Source: Batillaria attramentaria
Lineage: Eukaryota; Mollusca; Gastropoda; Batillariidae
Direction of reading: 5' to 3'
Assembly: GCA_018292915.2 (NCBI GenBank)
Contig: JACVVK020000198.1
Span: forward strand, 793,501 to 857,500
DNA: 64,000 nucleotides
Made by a program: the position numbers and the translations under genes. The notes under the pieces are model-generated. The model saw only the letters and a list, made by a program, of their open reading frames with translations, made no database searches and was not told the DNA's origin. Below are positions 1-20,000 of this stretch, piece after piece (position 1 is the first letter of the stretch; each line of letters starts with the position of its first letter).

Positions 1-1130
1 AGAGAGAGAGAGATTCCAAGTTTGGCTTCAGTTTGACATAAAGGACTATACTTAGACTATGCAGTAGGCTTGAAACCGTTCATTACTCTCTTTTACACTT
101 TATCGCGCTCCTCTTGTTGAAACAGGAAAGTTCCAGACACACTCATCGGTCACCGTCGTCCACTGTGTTCGCTGACACTTTGTGATATTCGCGTAGGGTG
201 TACCCTTCTGTTGGCACTTCGTTGCCAGCCTGTGAGATGCTGTCACTGTGCAGGCGTCCAAGTGGTGCGATGTTAACACTACCGAAACAGCTTATTTGTG
301 AGCTAAGAATTGATGGGAGATGGGTCTGTAACTTCTAGTTGGCTGTAATAACACAACCTACCGTTCTGAACGCCCTCCGGTCGGTTCTGTTGTTATGTTA
401 CGTACTGGTCAGTGTATGCCTATGGACAAGTTGAGGTACATTCCTGTTGACGGCAATAGAGATTAGTCCCAGTCAGGTGACAACAGAGTTGACACCTGCC
501 CTTTCCCATCAGTCTTACGGTGACACAGTTCACGGCATGGCAATGCCGTCAGGTAAAATCTGTGAGCTTGTGGGTGTCTTTCTGTCGCTATTCTGAGACA
601 TTACATCTCTGCCCGGCTTTGCAGACAACAGACTTGACACCCTCCGTTTTCCATCACACATTCCGTGGTGCTGTTTACGTCTTGTCAATGCCACTAGTTG
701 TCCCTGTGCTGTGACGGGGTATGTTTCGCCACTCACAGACATCTGGAAAAAGGGCTTAAGCTCCTATTCAATTAATGACGCTTGGGTCTTTTTCCCCGGA
801 TGACTGTAGCGCTTTTCGGGATAAGCGTCTTAGGGTGGAGGGTTCGATCGTTGTAGTGAGTCTTGGTCCCGCGTCCCAGCTTAGTTTCCATGGGACACAT
901 CCTCTCGGATCACTCTACCTCTGCAGCGTGCTCTGTTTAGCTCGTTATTAGTGTGGCAAACAGGATGACTGATGAAAATAAAATTTAAAAGATAGAGATG
1001 GTCGGCCGGTGTTGGTGACTGACTTCTGGTTTCATGCCTTGGGCGCTTAGAAAATTGTATCACATAGACGTGCAGCGAATAGTTCTGTATAAAACACGTC
1101 AGATAAGTCTCTTGCAGTCACGAGGATGTG

Positions 1131-1161
<31 letters not shown>

Positions 1162-1609
1162 GGGGGGGGGATTCCAACAGTATTTGTTCGAGAATGGACC
1201 GACACATGTTTCTAAATCTCCAGAGCTGCTTTTACCCAAATAATTGCGTTCAAACCGTGTGCGCCTTTCTCTATACATATTCTATGAAGGATTCCGCACA
1301 ATATTTTGCTGGGTTAAGCAGAAATTGTGTAACTTAAGACTGAGAAGCGTGCATAACTGTCCATTTTCGCATATTTTGGAATTGCTCTGTAAATGTGAGT
1401 TTGTATGCGTATGCGTGTTGTTGTCTCAGAGAGAGAGAGAGAATGACAATAATCTTTATTTTTCCAATGGTAGAAGTTTTCGCAGAAATACTATGTTCGA
1501 ACGTGTCGTTCCTAAACTATGAGAATATGAGCAAAGGAAGAACAATCCATAGCTACAGGAAAATAGTGGAGAGAAAATAGAGAGGGAGAGTGATAGGGGC
1601 TATTTTTTC
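1..1609. other. No gene seen; degenerate repeats
   Basis: Holds (AG)n at 1-14, two diverged units of about 125 bp near 470-590 and 600-720 (shared GACAACAGA.TTGACACC), and a (GT)n/poly-G at 1130-1170. No exon-like open frame with recognisable protein. Confidence 0.6.
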
Positions 1610-2083
1610 TTACACACACACACACACACACACACTGACACACACACACACTGACACATACACACACACACACTGACACACACACACACTGACACATACA
1701 CACACACACACTGACACACACACACACTGACACATACACACACACACACTGACACACACACACACTGACACATACACACACACACACTGACACACACACA
1801 CACTGACACACACACACACACACACTGACACACACACACTGACACATACACACACACACACTGACACACACACACACTGACACATACACACACACACACT
1901 GACACACACACACACTGACACATACACACACACACACTGACACACACACACACTGACACATACACACACACACACTGACACATACACACACACACACTGA
2001 CACATACACACACACACTGACACACACACACACTGACACACACACACACTGACACACACACACACACTGACACACACACACTG

Positions 2084-2115
<32 letters not shown>

Positions 2116-2357
2116 TGACACACACACACACTGACACATACACACACACACACTGACACACACACACTGACACATACACACACACACACACTGACACATA
2201 CACACACACACACTGACACACACACACTGACACATACACACACACACACACACTGACACATACACACACACACTGACACACACACACACACTGACACATA
2301 CACACACACACACTGACACACACACACACACACACACTGACACACACACACACACAA
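1610..2357. repeat. (CA)n satellite with regular CTGACA and CATACA interruptions
   Basis: About 750 bp of CA runs broken by CTGACA every 14-24 bp and CATACA every second unit or so, giving a higher-order pattern. Long minus-strand open frames (Val-Cys-Val-Ser) are artefacts of the repeat. Confidence 0.95.
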
Positions 2358-2687
2358 AGAAAGAAAGGAAGAAATACAAGTGCAGATGGATTGCAATCTT
2401 TTCTGTATTACAGGCTAAAAAAAAACAACCAACAAAGTACATCATAAGTATTATGATGTCTACACAGTAGACTGGTCTGTCTCTCCTGTGTGTAGCAAGA
2501 ATTGTAAGTGAGCTAATGCTTGTGGGGTCAAGTTCAAATCCAAACAACAATATTAATGGTAATCACAAGTCATTTTGTTACAAGTGTGCATAATTATGTG
2601 GTACGTAACAGTCATACGGTACATCAGCGGTAACAACTCATACATAAATATTTGCAATATGACGTACATGTACACACTTAACTCTTT

Positions 2688-2769
2688 AACGACGGAGCGC
2701 AATTTCTGACACACGATTTCCTATAGGAAATCGTGTGTCAGAAATTGCGCTCCGTCGTCAAAGAGTTAA
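2688..2769. mobile_element. 82-bp near-perfect palindrome bounded by TTAA
   Basis: Arms of 39-41 bp pair around CCTATAGG with one mismatch; ends are TTAACTCTTTAACGACGGAG and its complement. A shorter relative sits at 62435-62496. Looks like the joined ends of a TTAA-targeting element. Confidence 0.7.
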
Positions 2770-3152
2770 TGGGCCCATTCACAAATCATGCACACGCTCA
2801 TCCCCAAACATACTGTCACAGTGTAATAATATTATGTGAGTGTAACCAGCTCATCACAGATCAAATGTACTGGTGCTAGACATTTAAAAATAAGAAAATC
2901 ATCAGTGCCATGATAAATGTGACCAATATTGTTTAAACAGGTTAGAATGCCACAAAACTTCTAATTTTCAAATTAGTTCACTCAGTTATTCTGGCATCTA
3001 CACTGTTTAACTTTTATTTTAGTCATTAACTCACATGCAGTGAACAACCAACATAAAGGAAAAGGACAATGGTTAAATCACCAAGTCCCTTTCATCCTAA
3101 GGCAGTTCAAGGCTGTTCCTATAGCTGGTCCATATCTCAAACAAGGTTGCTT

Positions 3153-3316
3153 GCTTATTGGGGGGTTTGACACCCTTTTCCACAATACACGGATGATATC
3201 AATGACAGGGCAACAACTCATCAAGGAAAAGACAGCGTATTTGGCTTCCAGTCGGGATTTGAACACACAACCTGAGCACTGACAGTCCAATGCTCTACCA
3301 CTATCCCAGCTTCCCT
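3153..3316 (-). repeat. tRNA-derived SINE, second family
   Basis: On the minus strand: AAGCTGGGATAGTGGTAGAGC then GTTCAAATCCCGACTGG, followed by the same tail as 61348 (gttgccctgtc, tgtggaaaag). A-box and B-box promoter elements are recognisable. Confidence 0.65.
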
Positions 3317-5217
3317 CCTAAAAAGAGGTGGTTTTTTTAATTCACACGTCTATTTTCAAGAACATCCAGAACTTTCTAGCTTGTACAGACTTCAAAACTT
3401 GTGAAGTTTCACTGAAATCTTTTTCACGAAATTCCAAATGGATACTGCTAAGTGTCTTTCTATCAGATGTTAAAATAAAATGAAATAAAAAGACAAGAAA
3501 CGTCTGTCAGTTCATGCAAACTGTAACACTGGAGATCACAAATACAGGTAGTTGTGAGACCGGGTCATACCCGGCTCCTAGTCACTGATTTTGTTTTGGC
3601 TGATCCGTCTCGCATGACTGGTTCCCTTTCGCCTTCCCTCTAGCCACCCTTTCCACCCCTCTCCGGCCAGCCCTGTACAGTAGCCTTTGTTCGCCGATGT
3701 TTTGTATCCACGAAGCATAAATGTGTGTGTTTGTGTCTATTTAGTGTCAAATATCTCCTTCACCTAGAATAATTCTGTACACTGTAGTAGTGTCGGACAG
3801 TTTGTACATTTTAATCGCATTTTGTTGTTAGCGCTAGCTTAAAGTTTAACATGTGTAATTCTGCATTTTATCCCCCTTATCTCTTTTTTTTCCGCTCTTT
3901 GAGCGGCTATAGAAAATTTCTACAGCCGCTGAAAATTCCCAGTATTTTGATGAGTCGGAAAGTATTTTCACGCTCTTTAGATGCAGCTTGTTTGAAGTTT
4001 GCAGTTGTTATAATACGCCCGCTGCGGTTCAGACCCAGACCAGGCATCTGAGATCCAAGCAGAGAACCTCTGATGTTGCCCAAAGCAAAGCAAAACAGCC
4101 CTCATCCACCCCAAAGACACTCGACCAGCCAAGCAGCCAAAGACTTGTCCTTAAGGGCTAAAAGCCATAGGACGTAAAGCAAGCTAATGATGATTCCCTG
4201 GACAGTCTCGATCCAAGGCCTGTAGCGCGTGCACTGGACTTAGCGTTTTGCTTTTTACCCTGCCTGTTGAACTGTCAACGGCAAATGAACTCATATCATA
4301 CTAGTCATAGCGACCTCTGTGTTTTGCATCTATGTCTGCATGAACCCTGGACCCCTGGCACCCGGTTACACTTGCATCCAGATTCGAACAAGACAACCCA
4401 TTTGAAATATTGCGCCAATACAAGAAGCAAACTACGCTACAGAAGCAAGGCTAGAAAAAAGGAAACTGGCTGCCAGCACTGTTCATCTGTTGAAGTTTCT
4501 ACATATTAATGTGCCATGCAGAAAAACACTCAAAAGCAATAAATCTGAAATCCATGTGATGGTAAGCGTGTGGACATGAAAGTCATATTACAGCCACAAC
4601 TCCTGTAAATCCTGGTTCTTTACCAGCTGGTAGTGAATAGTGATCATCATGATTAACCCTAGATAACGGATTTAACGATGTAAACGACATACTATTACAG
4701 TATTAACATTCACTGATTTTTTCGTCCATGCAAACTTCATGGTCTTGACAACATTCAGACTTCCAAGTGTGAACACAGTATTCTGACAATGCAGAGATAC
4801 AAATTGTAACACTGCAGCAAAATGTGAAAGAAAATGAATCTTGATTTTGATACAGACAAAAATGCCTGGGTGCAGGCTACATACTGCACTGATTTCATGT
4901 GACAGCCCACTAGCGCAGCAAACAGACTCTCCTCTTTCACTGCACACATGTTTACAAATCACAGAAAGCAGTCTCTCAAGCAATAAACAGATGTTCGCAT
5001 CAAAACACATCCTTGTCCTGTGCATTACAGGTTCCACATTTTCTTTCAGAGTATCCAGATATCAGTTTGCATATTTAGCGAAAATGAGGCCACATAACCA
5101 AATCTGTAATTCTGCTTTCACGCACACATTAACACACACGCCCACAAACCATTACTGATACTAGGACTGATGAGAATACATAGGTTTGGTGTTAGTGGAA
5201 AAACATTTTGTGAAAGG

Positions 5218-5256
<39 letters not shown>

Positions 5257-5879
5257 CCCATTCAAACTGCACTTGGCTCTACATCTATCAACAGATGAAT
5301 GTTTACACACCAATAGGTTTGCTTTTACATACATGTACAGGCACACATGCATCTTTCAGGTATATCTATCACAAACTGCCATAACTGGTGATAATACATA
5401 TATATATATATATGCAAATCAATGATGAGGTAGGAAGTTTCAGGCCGACAGCTCACAGGAAAACAGTTACATACATTAGAAAAATGCAAAGAGCAATGAT
5501 GCGGGTCAAAACCCGCTCATCTCTGATGCTGCTGAAGACATCGTTGAAGGAAGTAAGCAAACAGGAAGTATATTGCATTAGAGACTAGCGGTGTGCACAA
5601 CAGTAAAGTTTCTCAGAAAAGGTCCATACATAGCCTGTGTTCGTACTCTGACATTAGAGTGATTGCTCATAAGACAAGAACTACTGCACAAACTGAACGA
5701 TTGGGAAACCTGATGTCAGATGTTACGATGAAACAAAGAAGAATGCAGACATTTCTCCACCAGGGTGAGGGTGTTGTTATTTATTTTTTTTTTTTCATAG
5801 GCCCTAGCCTCTTGTTCCTCTATTTTCTGTATTCATTATCAGTATAATTTCCATTAAAGTCCCTATGTTGGTGATGAGT

Positions 5880-6285
5880 TCTGCGGGGAAAACTGCCGCT
5901 TACAAACCTCTAAGAGTGTTTTCCAAATAAAGATGTGTTCCTTTTAGCCATTGTGACCGATTTCGTGACTTTGCGGCTTCTAAAAGTAGAGAACTACGAC
6001 TTTCTTTGGCCTAACACTTCCATACATGTACTACACGATGATACGACAAAGTTGCTAAAAATAGCCACCAACCAGTGCCGTCTAGCTGGTGTGCAGTCCG
6101 CAACCAAATAATGTACGTAGAACAATATAATTATACGCCAACCCCAGTCACCACAATGGTTTCGCTATATTCTGACCCACACGTCTGATTCTGATGCACA
6201 GATTAGGCGCACTCAATGAAACGTTTTCAAAACGCTGTTGTATGCCTGCCATACATATTGAGACTTTAAATTACATTTCACACAG
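5880..6285 (-). repeat. Dispersed repeat, inverted partner of 59190-59620
   Basis: Read on the minus strand it matches 59190-59620 in several blocks, for example CAGCTAGACGGC, AGAAGCC.CAAAGTCACGAAA and GGTCACAATGG. No coding frame; origin unknown. Confidence 0.7.
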
Positions 6286-6697
6286 CAGCATGGAGGCAAG
6301 CATTTAAGTTTATACAAGGTACACAAGTTTTCAAATGTAACAAACCTTCATGCATCTAATCACACGTACCAACAAATGTAATTATGGGTTTCACTAAAGA
6401 TTTAGCATAACGTGCAAACACATACATACCAGTACTTCTTATGGTACATGAACCATGACTGATACACTTATGCCAAGAGTCTTTGGTTACTTCAGACCTT
6501 AGTAATGATGGGCCATACTTCAGCTTTTTGTGGTGATAGTAGTTACAGTTTTACCTCTTCCTTACGAATACACAGAGGATGTTGTATTATGTAATAAATA
6601 CTGTGTCAGTAGAAGTATTGAAAAACACTGCCTAGAGTATCATGCATTTACAAATGTAACAGCTGAGAGAGGACAGGATTTTGATTGCCATTAGAAT

Positions 6698-6986
6698 GCT
6701 GCCCCCCCCCCCCCCAACACCCCTCCCAAAACTAAAAAACAACCAAACAAAAAACAAAAAACAAAAACCAACCAAGAAACAAAAAACCGTGAAAAACAAC
6801 AAAAACCAAAATACACAAACAAAAACAGAAACTGCGCCCCTCCCCCAACAAAACAACCACAAAAAAACAACCAACCAAAACAAAACAACAAAAAAAACAA
6901 AACCCCAAAAGAGAGCAAAACAGAAAGATAAGACACCCCCCCCCCCCCCCAAAAAAAAAAAAAAAAAAAAAAAAACAAGATGGCCA
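6698..6986. repeat. C/A-rich low-complexity tract
   Basis: Poly-C, then about 240 bp made almost only of A and C (runs of AAAACAAAAACC type), then poly-C and poly-A. Similar tracts: 8743-8800, 11461-11625 and, as G/T on the plus strand, 12019-12098. Confidence 0.9.
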
Positions 6987-7067
6987 CTGACCAGCCCAAT
7001 ATGTTGTTTCCATTTAATCACCTGCTGTCGTCACGGTCGTTCTTTTGTAATGCCATGTATTCGGGAG

Positions 7068-7087
7068 GACACACACACACACACACA

Positions 7088-7118
<31 letters not shown>

Positions 7119-7455
7119 GAAACAACTGACCGGGCTTGTCAGACCAATCTTGGTTTTGGAAGAGAGACGTCAAGTTGTTTTCTTTGAAATCTATGACGTT
7201 TTCCTCATTGGGATGACGCATAATACATTTGACGTAATAACTTTGACTCGGATACAATTCTTGCAATGAAAGCAGCCCCATGAAAATTGAAGTGTTGCTG
7301 CTGCGCAGTGTAAAGATCGAATTTATACCGGCTCAATGTGTTTAACAGACAAGTCTGCGCGGCGAACGTTTTTTCACTATGTGTTATGTCTGCTGCGCGC
7401 GCGCGCACACAGACACACACAGACATACGCGCGCGCGCACGCACGCACGCAGACT
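7068..7455. repeat. (CA)n(CT)n at 7068-7113 and alternating GC/CA tract at 7396-7450
   Basis: The second tract is alternating purine-pyrimidine (GCGCGCGCGCACACAGACAC type), a sequence able to adopt Z-DNA. The interval between is unremarkable. Confidence 0.85.
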
Positions 7456-7889
7456 TGCGCGAGCCGCGTTTGTGCATGTGCTCCATTGAGACCTATGTGG
7501 TGTTCTCTCACTCTACTATGCTATTGAGTGAGAGTCAGTGGGAAAAACAAAGCTCACTACATCAATGAAACTCCCGCTTTCCCCGTCTACAAATAGAGAA
7601 CTTCCGAAAAGTGACGACTGACACACCCCCACGTCAATCAAACATGACGTCGGCAAACTGACGCTGATACAGTTTTGCGTCAGTGCGCGTGTGCCTTTTC
7701 TGCGATGTTTGTTAGGCGTGTGGCTTGTGTAAAGGAAATGTGCTTCGAGTACAAATTTTCGAGTCAACTGACAACGGCTGCAGTGAATTTTTCTAATTTT
7801 TTTTGTATATTTTTTATGGCACCCCAGGCTCATTATCTATGTATAGTAGGAGCGATTTTGAGATCTAAAGTGTGTTCACCAGCACTTTC

Positions 7890-8475
7890 ATCAGGTACGG
7901 CTTACGCCAAAAGTATAAAAGCGACAACCTCCAAAATTCACTCAGTTGAGAGTCCGTATTCATGCTATCTATGTCCCAAAAATGGAGTGGTTTAGGTAAA
8001 TATTACGCCTTTAAACGCCAGAAAGCCACTTTTTTTGAAAAGGGCGATAACTCGCAAATCATGTGTGCAATCGTACCTGGATCGGGCCTTCTATTCAACA
8101 ATCTTGATTCATTTAGAAACCCCAAATTTGAAATCGATCGGTTCAGTATTTTCGGAGAAATAGGCATCTGAACTGGGTTCACATGCAATGTCAACTCAGG
8201 CTCGGTTTACATGAAAACTATAAGAGCGACCATTTTCTAGTAGTGACTCTGTTCAGAGTCCGTATTCAAGCTATCTACTGCCAAAAAATTGAGTGATTTA
8301 AATAAATATTACGCCTGTACACGAAAGACAACCAACTTGTCTCAAAAGGGCGATAACTCCCAAATCACTTAAGCAGTCATCACACGCTTGAATCGTCTAA
8401 TGTAACATTTTGATGTATTTGGATACCCCAAATTTGAAGCCATTCGGTTGAGTATTTTCGAAGAAACGGGCCCGG
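7890..8475 (+). repeat. Two diverged tandem units of about 290 bp
   Basis: 7890-8175 and 8200-8475 align by eye: GAGTCCGTATTCA.GCTATCT, AAATATTACGCCT, AAAAGGGCGATAACTC, CCCCAAATTTGAA, GTATTTTCG.AGAAA. No open frame is conserved between them. Confidence 0.7.
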
Positions 8476-9492
8476 ACACAATTCACACACACACACACAC
8501 GCACATCCACACAGACGGCACTCACTGAGGAGGAGAAGTGCGTTCGGAACACCATACGCGTCAGCATCGATGACGCAAGTTTTCTTACGTCATTGTCAGA
8601 GTTACACTTGCAAAATTGTCTCTGCGGGAGATCGGCAGTGACGTGCGTTTGTACCACAGATGCTTGCCTATGAACGTGGAAATTTTAGCCCGTCCTATTA
8701 TGTTGTTTCCATTACTATGGAAACAACATAAAAACCAACAAGCACCCCCCCCCCCCCCCCCAAAAACAAAAAACAAAAAACACAACCAACAAATATATAT
8801 ATATTAAAAGTCCAACCCTTGCACAATGGTCACAGTACAGACTAGAATATGACATGCACATCAGAAAAGGCCATCAGATTATGATCTTGAACTGGATGAT
8901 CAAGGCAGCAACACTGGCATATATATATTATATGTGTCACACTCGTAAGGTCAGAACCCCCACCCCACACTGCTGTCCACACCACCACAACAGCACACTT
9001 CTAAACCTAAGCTTCTACTGTCCTTGGAAAATGCAAGCAAAACAACATGCAACACTGTCGCACAGGCCATCTTCATTATATTTAATTTTACAGCCCGTAT
9101 TGGGGGAACTGTGTTAAATTTCAAAGTTGGCAGGTCTGTTCTCAGAATAATGAAATTTCAAAAACCAATTTTTATGCAGAATGAGAAGACAGTAATCATT
9201 CACCCTATCAGTAATATTGTAGCATTAGCACTAGTAGCAGTGATCCCAACAAGCTCAGTTCTTTTTTGTCGTCCTTTTCAACCACCTCAAAAACGTAATT
9301 TATCAACATCAGGACTGACAGTGACACGGCAGTATGTGCATGCAGACCGCTGTGAGTAAGTTACTGAAGGAGACCTGTACAACGGATTATGACAAGGCCT
9401 GAAAAAGACATCAACTATTAATCGTAACACTCTTTTGTCAACAACACATAACACAGCACAACTCTCTAGCTACGTCACACTTTGGCGTTGTT

Positions 9493-16962
<7,470 letters not shown>

Positions 16963-17090
16963 TGGTCAGGTAAAAATACACTGGCTAATGACGTCAATCG
17001 TAGCAGACGATTTTGGGGCGGAAGTGGGGACGAAGCGGAAGTTTGGCACGAAGAACTGTGGGACGGTCTCTTTTCCGGTAGCTGTTCAAC
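16963..17090. promoter_or_regulatory. Divergent promoter between MTF1 and RPS4
   Basis: The two start codons face away from each other with 128 bp between them. The interval and its edges hold an inverted CCAAT box (ATTGG, about 16960), a perfect CRE/ATF site TGACGTCA at 16989-16996, and two CGGAAGT ETS/GABP-type sites near 17021 and 17036. Just before the RPS4 ATG there is a pyrimidine run CTCTTTTCC at 17068-17076, a typical 5'-TOP start for ribosomal-protein mRNAs under TOR/LARP1 translational control. No TATA box is seen. That the promoter is shared is inferred from geometry. Confidence 0.7.
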
Positions 17091-20000
17091 ATGGTGAGTG
17101 TTGAGGCACATACTGTTGTCAAAATCTCTCTAATCCTCATCGATGTTTCGAAATAGATTCAGATGTCTACTATAATTTCCATCTGTGATTATTTGTGTTC
17201 CCAGTAATGGAGCATTTCGGTTGCGCTTACTGATCGCACATGCTTTAATATCAGCCCTGAAGACGCACATTTTCGACTGACTGTGCCGTAGTTTGGTTCC
17301 GATGGTAAATTCTGCTTGCATTGAACACGATTCCGTTTGAACGCTTAGAGGGCATGAAACATGCATTGTTTGCCATAAGCATGTGAATTTACAGTGGCAT
17401 TGTCCCTCTGTTTCAGGGTTACCGTGGACGCAGGAAGTCGCTGAAGCGCGTCACAGCACCGAAATCATGGATGCTGGACAAACTGGGTGGTGTGTTTGTA
17501 AGTACTACATGCCTTGTCTTGCTGTATTGCAATGTGGAATGTCCAGTGATAATTATTTGATATCACCACACTAAGGTTTGGGAGCTAAGACCACTGCTGT
17601 TGCAGTTTATGTGTTTTTCATTCTTTATTTATGAACAGCGTGAGACTGGCCCTTTGTCTCGTCTCGAGGTTGCTCGACGAGCAGATCCCTATGAGTAGAT
17701 TTTGACACATGCAGTTATCCGCAGCACCCTGAACCTGATCCTCATCACTGGATGAATTGTTCACTTCCTACTTAGGGCAGTGAGCAGACCGTATTTTGTG
17801 TATCTCAGTTCACAAAGGTATCGGACTTACACTGCTGCTTTAACACGAAACACGAGCTTTTCAGAGAACGTGAATGCAAGTGGACGTATTGCTGACAAAT
17901 GCATCATGGCTGTTCTCTCTGGCTCTCTCATACACACTTACGTTCGAACACAAATATCACACACACACACACACACACACCAACAACTAAATACCACTTC
18001 TAATCTAAGAGTTACTGGAAATTTATGTTTTAGTTTGTATTTCCAGAGAGTTGTGTGAACGTAAGTAAGAAGTGAATGATTCAACCAGTGGGTGCCCGGT
18101 TCAGGGTGCTGCGGATAGCTGCATGTCATGATTTCTTGACAAGTACATCAGGATTCTTACCCATGTAGAGGAGGAAGGGCATGATTGTTTTCATAACTAT
18201 TATTTCCTTTGATTAGACAGAGCATGTGCTCGTGCAAAAGTTACAGAATTTTTACTTTCTCCCAGGCACCCAAGCCCAGCTCTGGCCCACACAAGTCGAG
18301 GGAGAGCCTTCCAATGGCAGTTCTCCTGCGCAATCGTCTCAAGTACGCTCTGACCTATGACGAGGTCAAGAAAATCGTCATGCAACGCCTGATCAAGGTG
18401 GACGGGAAGGTTCGCACTGACAAGACCTACCCCTGTGGCTTCATGGGTAAAGCTCGACACTTTCCAGTGTATTCGTGATGTGCTTGTGTGATCTCAACAT
18501 GGGAAAGTGTAGCGATTGGAGTGTCTTAACTGCCAACCAGTGTTTAATTGATTGGTCCGCATTAAATTGGTGAGGTCAGTGCCAAAACACAAAATTGCGG
18601 TATGTTTGGCACAGTGTGGTGTACGTCTAATAATTTTAGGACCTGTTGGTGTGACAAAAGGTAAATTTTTAAGGGTGGCTCTTATCGAAGCCATGGTGTT
18701 TTCTTGGTGAATGCTGTGGTCAAAGCTGAGCCAAAAACAACTCTTTCAGACGGTCGCTAGTTGCACTCTTGTTCCTGGCATTACCAAATGGAAGAAACAA
18801 TTTTTGTTTCCTCAGCTTTTGTGTTTCCTTGCATTAGATATATGGTGTGTGTTTGTAAATGTGACATTCTGTTCATGAAAGAAACATCTGTTCCAGATGT
18901 CATCACAATTGAGAGGACAAATGAGTTTTTCCGCATCTTGTACGATGTGAAAGGCCGCTTCGTCGTACACAGGATAAAGGGTGAAGAAGCAAAGGTATGG
19001 CCACATTTTTCTTTGCTTTCCTTGATAAACATCTCCACCCTTCTTACTGATTGCACCTGAAATATGGCCTGACTGAATTGTGAGGTTTTTGGGCGAGTGA
19101 AAGCTCCGGTAGTGGTAGCCCAAATGGCGAGCAGGAATTCTGAGATGAATCAGAACCTAGCAGCCACTCTGGCTTCCAGAATTTTTTTCGGGCTACCAGT
19201 TTTGTTCAGGGCGGTAGCCCGAATGGCTACCATGGTCCTGACACATTTGACGATCGCTGTACTACCATTACAAAAAACATTTAACACACCAATCATTGAT
19301 TCATACATGAAAAATGCTACTTAAAATAAATCATTTGAAAACAAAAGGCATAAAGTCGTTTTTAGGGTAACATGTTATGAATAAAATGGTTCCGGTTCAG
19401 TCTCCATGTACAGAACAACAACAAAAAAATTTTTTTAAAAAGTCAGAGCCTACCTACCCTATTTTTGGGGGGTTCATGTTACCCTAACCACAACTATTTT
19501 TTCATTTTGGCCTAATGTATGTTCAGGTCTCATCTTGGATGATATAATTTATGTGCTGCCTTTTGACAGGCTCTTATCGAAGCCTTAGCACTGGGCTACC
19601 CAGCGCCGGGGTCAAACCTGAGCCTATATAAACGCTTTCAGACGGTCGCTGGTTGCATTACATTGGCTCCTGGCATCACCATATGATTGGTACATTCCTG
19701 TTCTGTGTATTTGCTGAAGCTCGGAAGGTGCTAACATTTCTTCCTTTCGCCTTTTAGTGAGAATGGTTGGTGGAGAAGGTCTAAGCTGCAACACATTTCT
19801 GCCGATAGTTTTATGTCTTCCCTTGTGTTTTCCAGTACAAGCTCTGCCGTGTGAAGCGTTTGTCTGTGGGACCAAAGGGTGTTCCATTCATCGTGACCCA
19901 CGATGGCCGCACCATCCGCTACCCTGACCCACTCGTCAAGGTCAATGACACAGTTGTGGTTGACATTGCCACAGGCAAGATCAAGGACTTCATCAAGTTT

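Larger units (their letters stand above)
2770..9477. other. No gene seen; repeats and possible distal MTF1 3' UTR
   Basis: Apart from the listed repeats, 3320-5220, 5430-5880 and 8500-9470 show nothing recognisable. A hairpin (TATGTTGTTTCCAT and complement) lies at 8699-8731. 9000-9492 may be MTF1 3' UTR; the complement of ATTAAA occurs at 9081-9086. Confidence 0.5.

Noticed and set aside
1610..2357. CRISPR-like regular array
   Set aside because: Eukaryotic microsatellite; no unique spacers and no fixed-length repeat.
1512..2550. Three long minus-strand open frames (up to 316 codons) of Val-Cys-Val-Ser repeats
   Set aside because: They are translations of the CA array; any stop-free dinucleotide repeat gives such frames.
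4672..5037. 121-codon minus-strand open frame
   Set aside because: No recognisable protein features, no splice context or neighbours; length is expected by chance.
6632..7115. Open frames of 93-144 codons on both strands
   Set aside because: Produced by the C/A-rich tract with poly-C and poly-A; no domain or codon structure.
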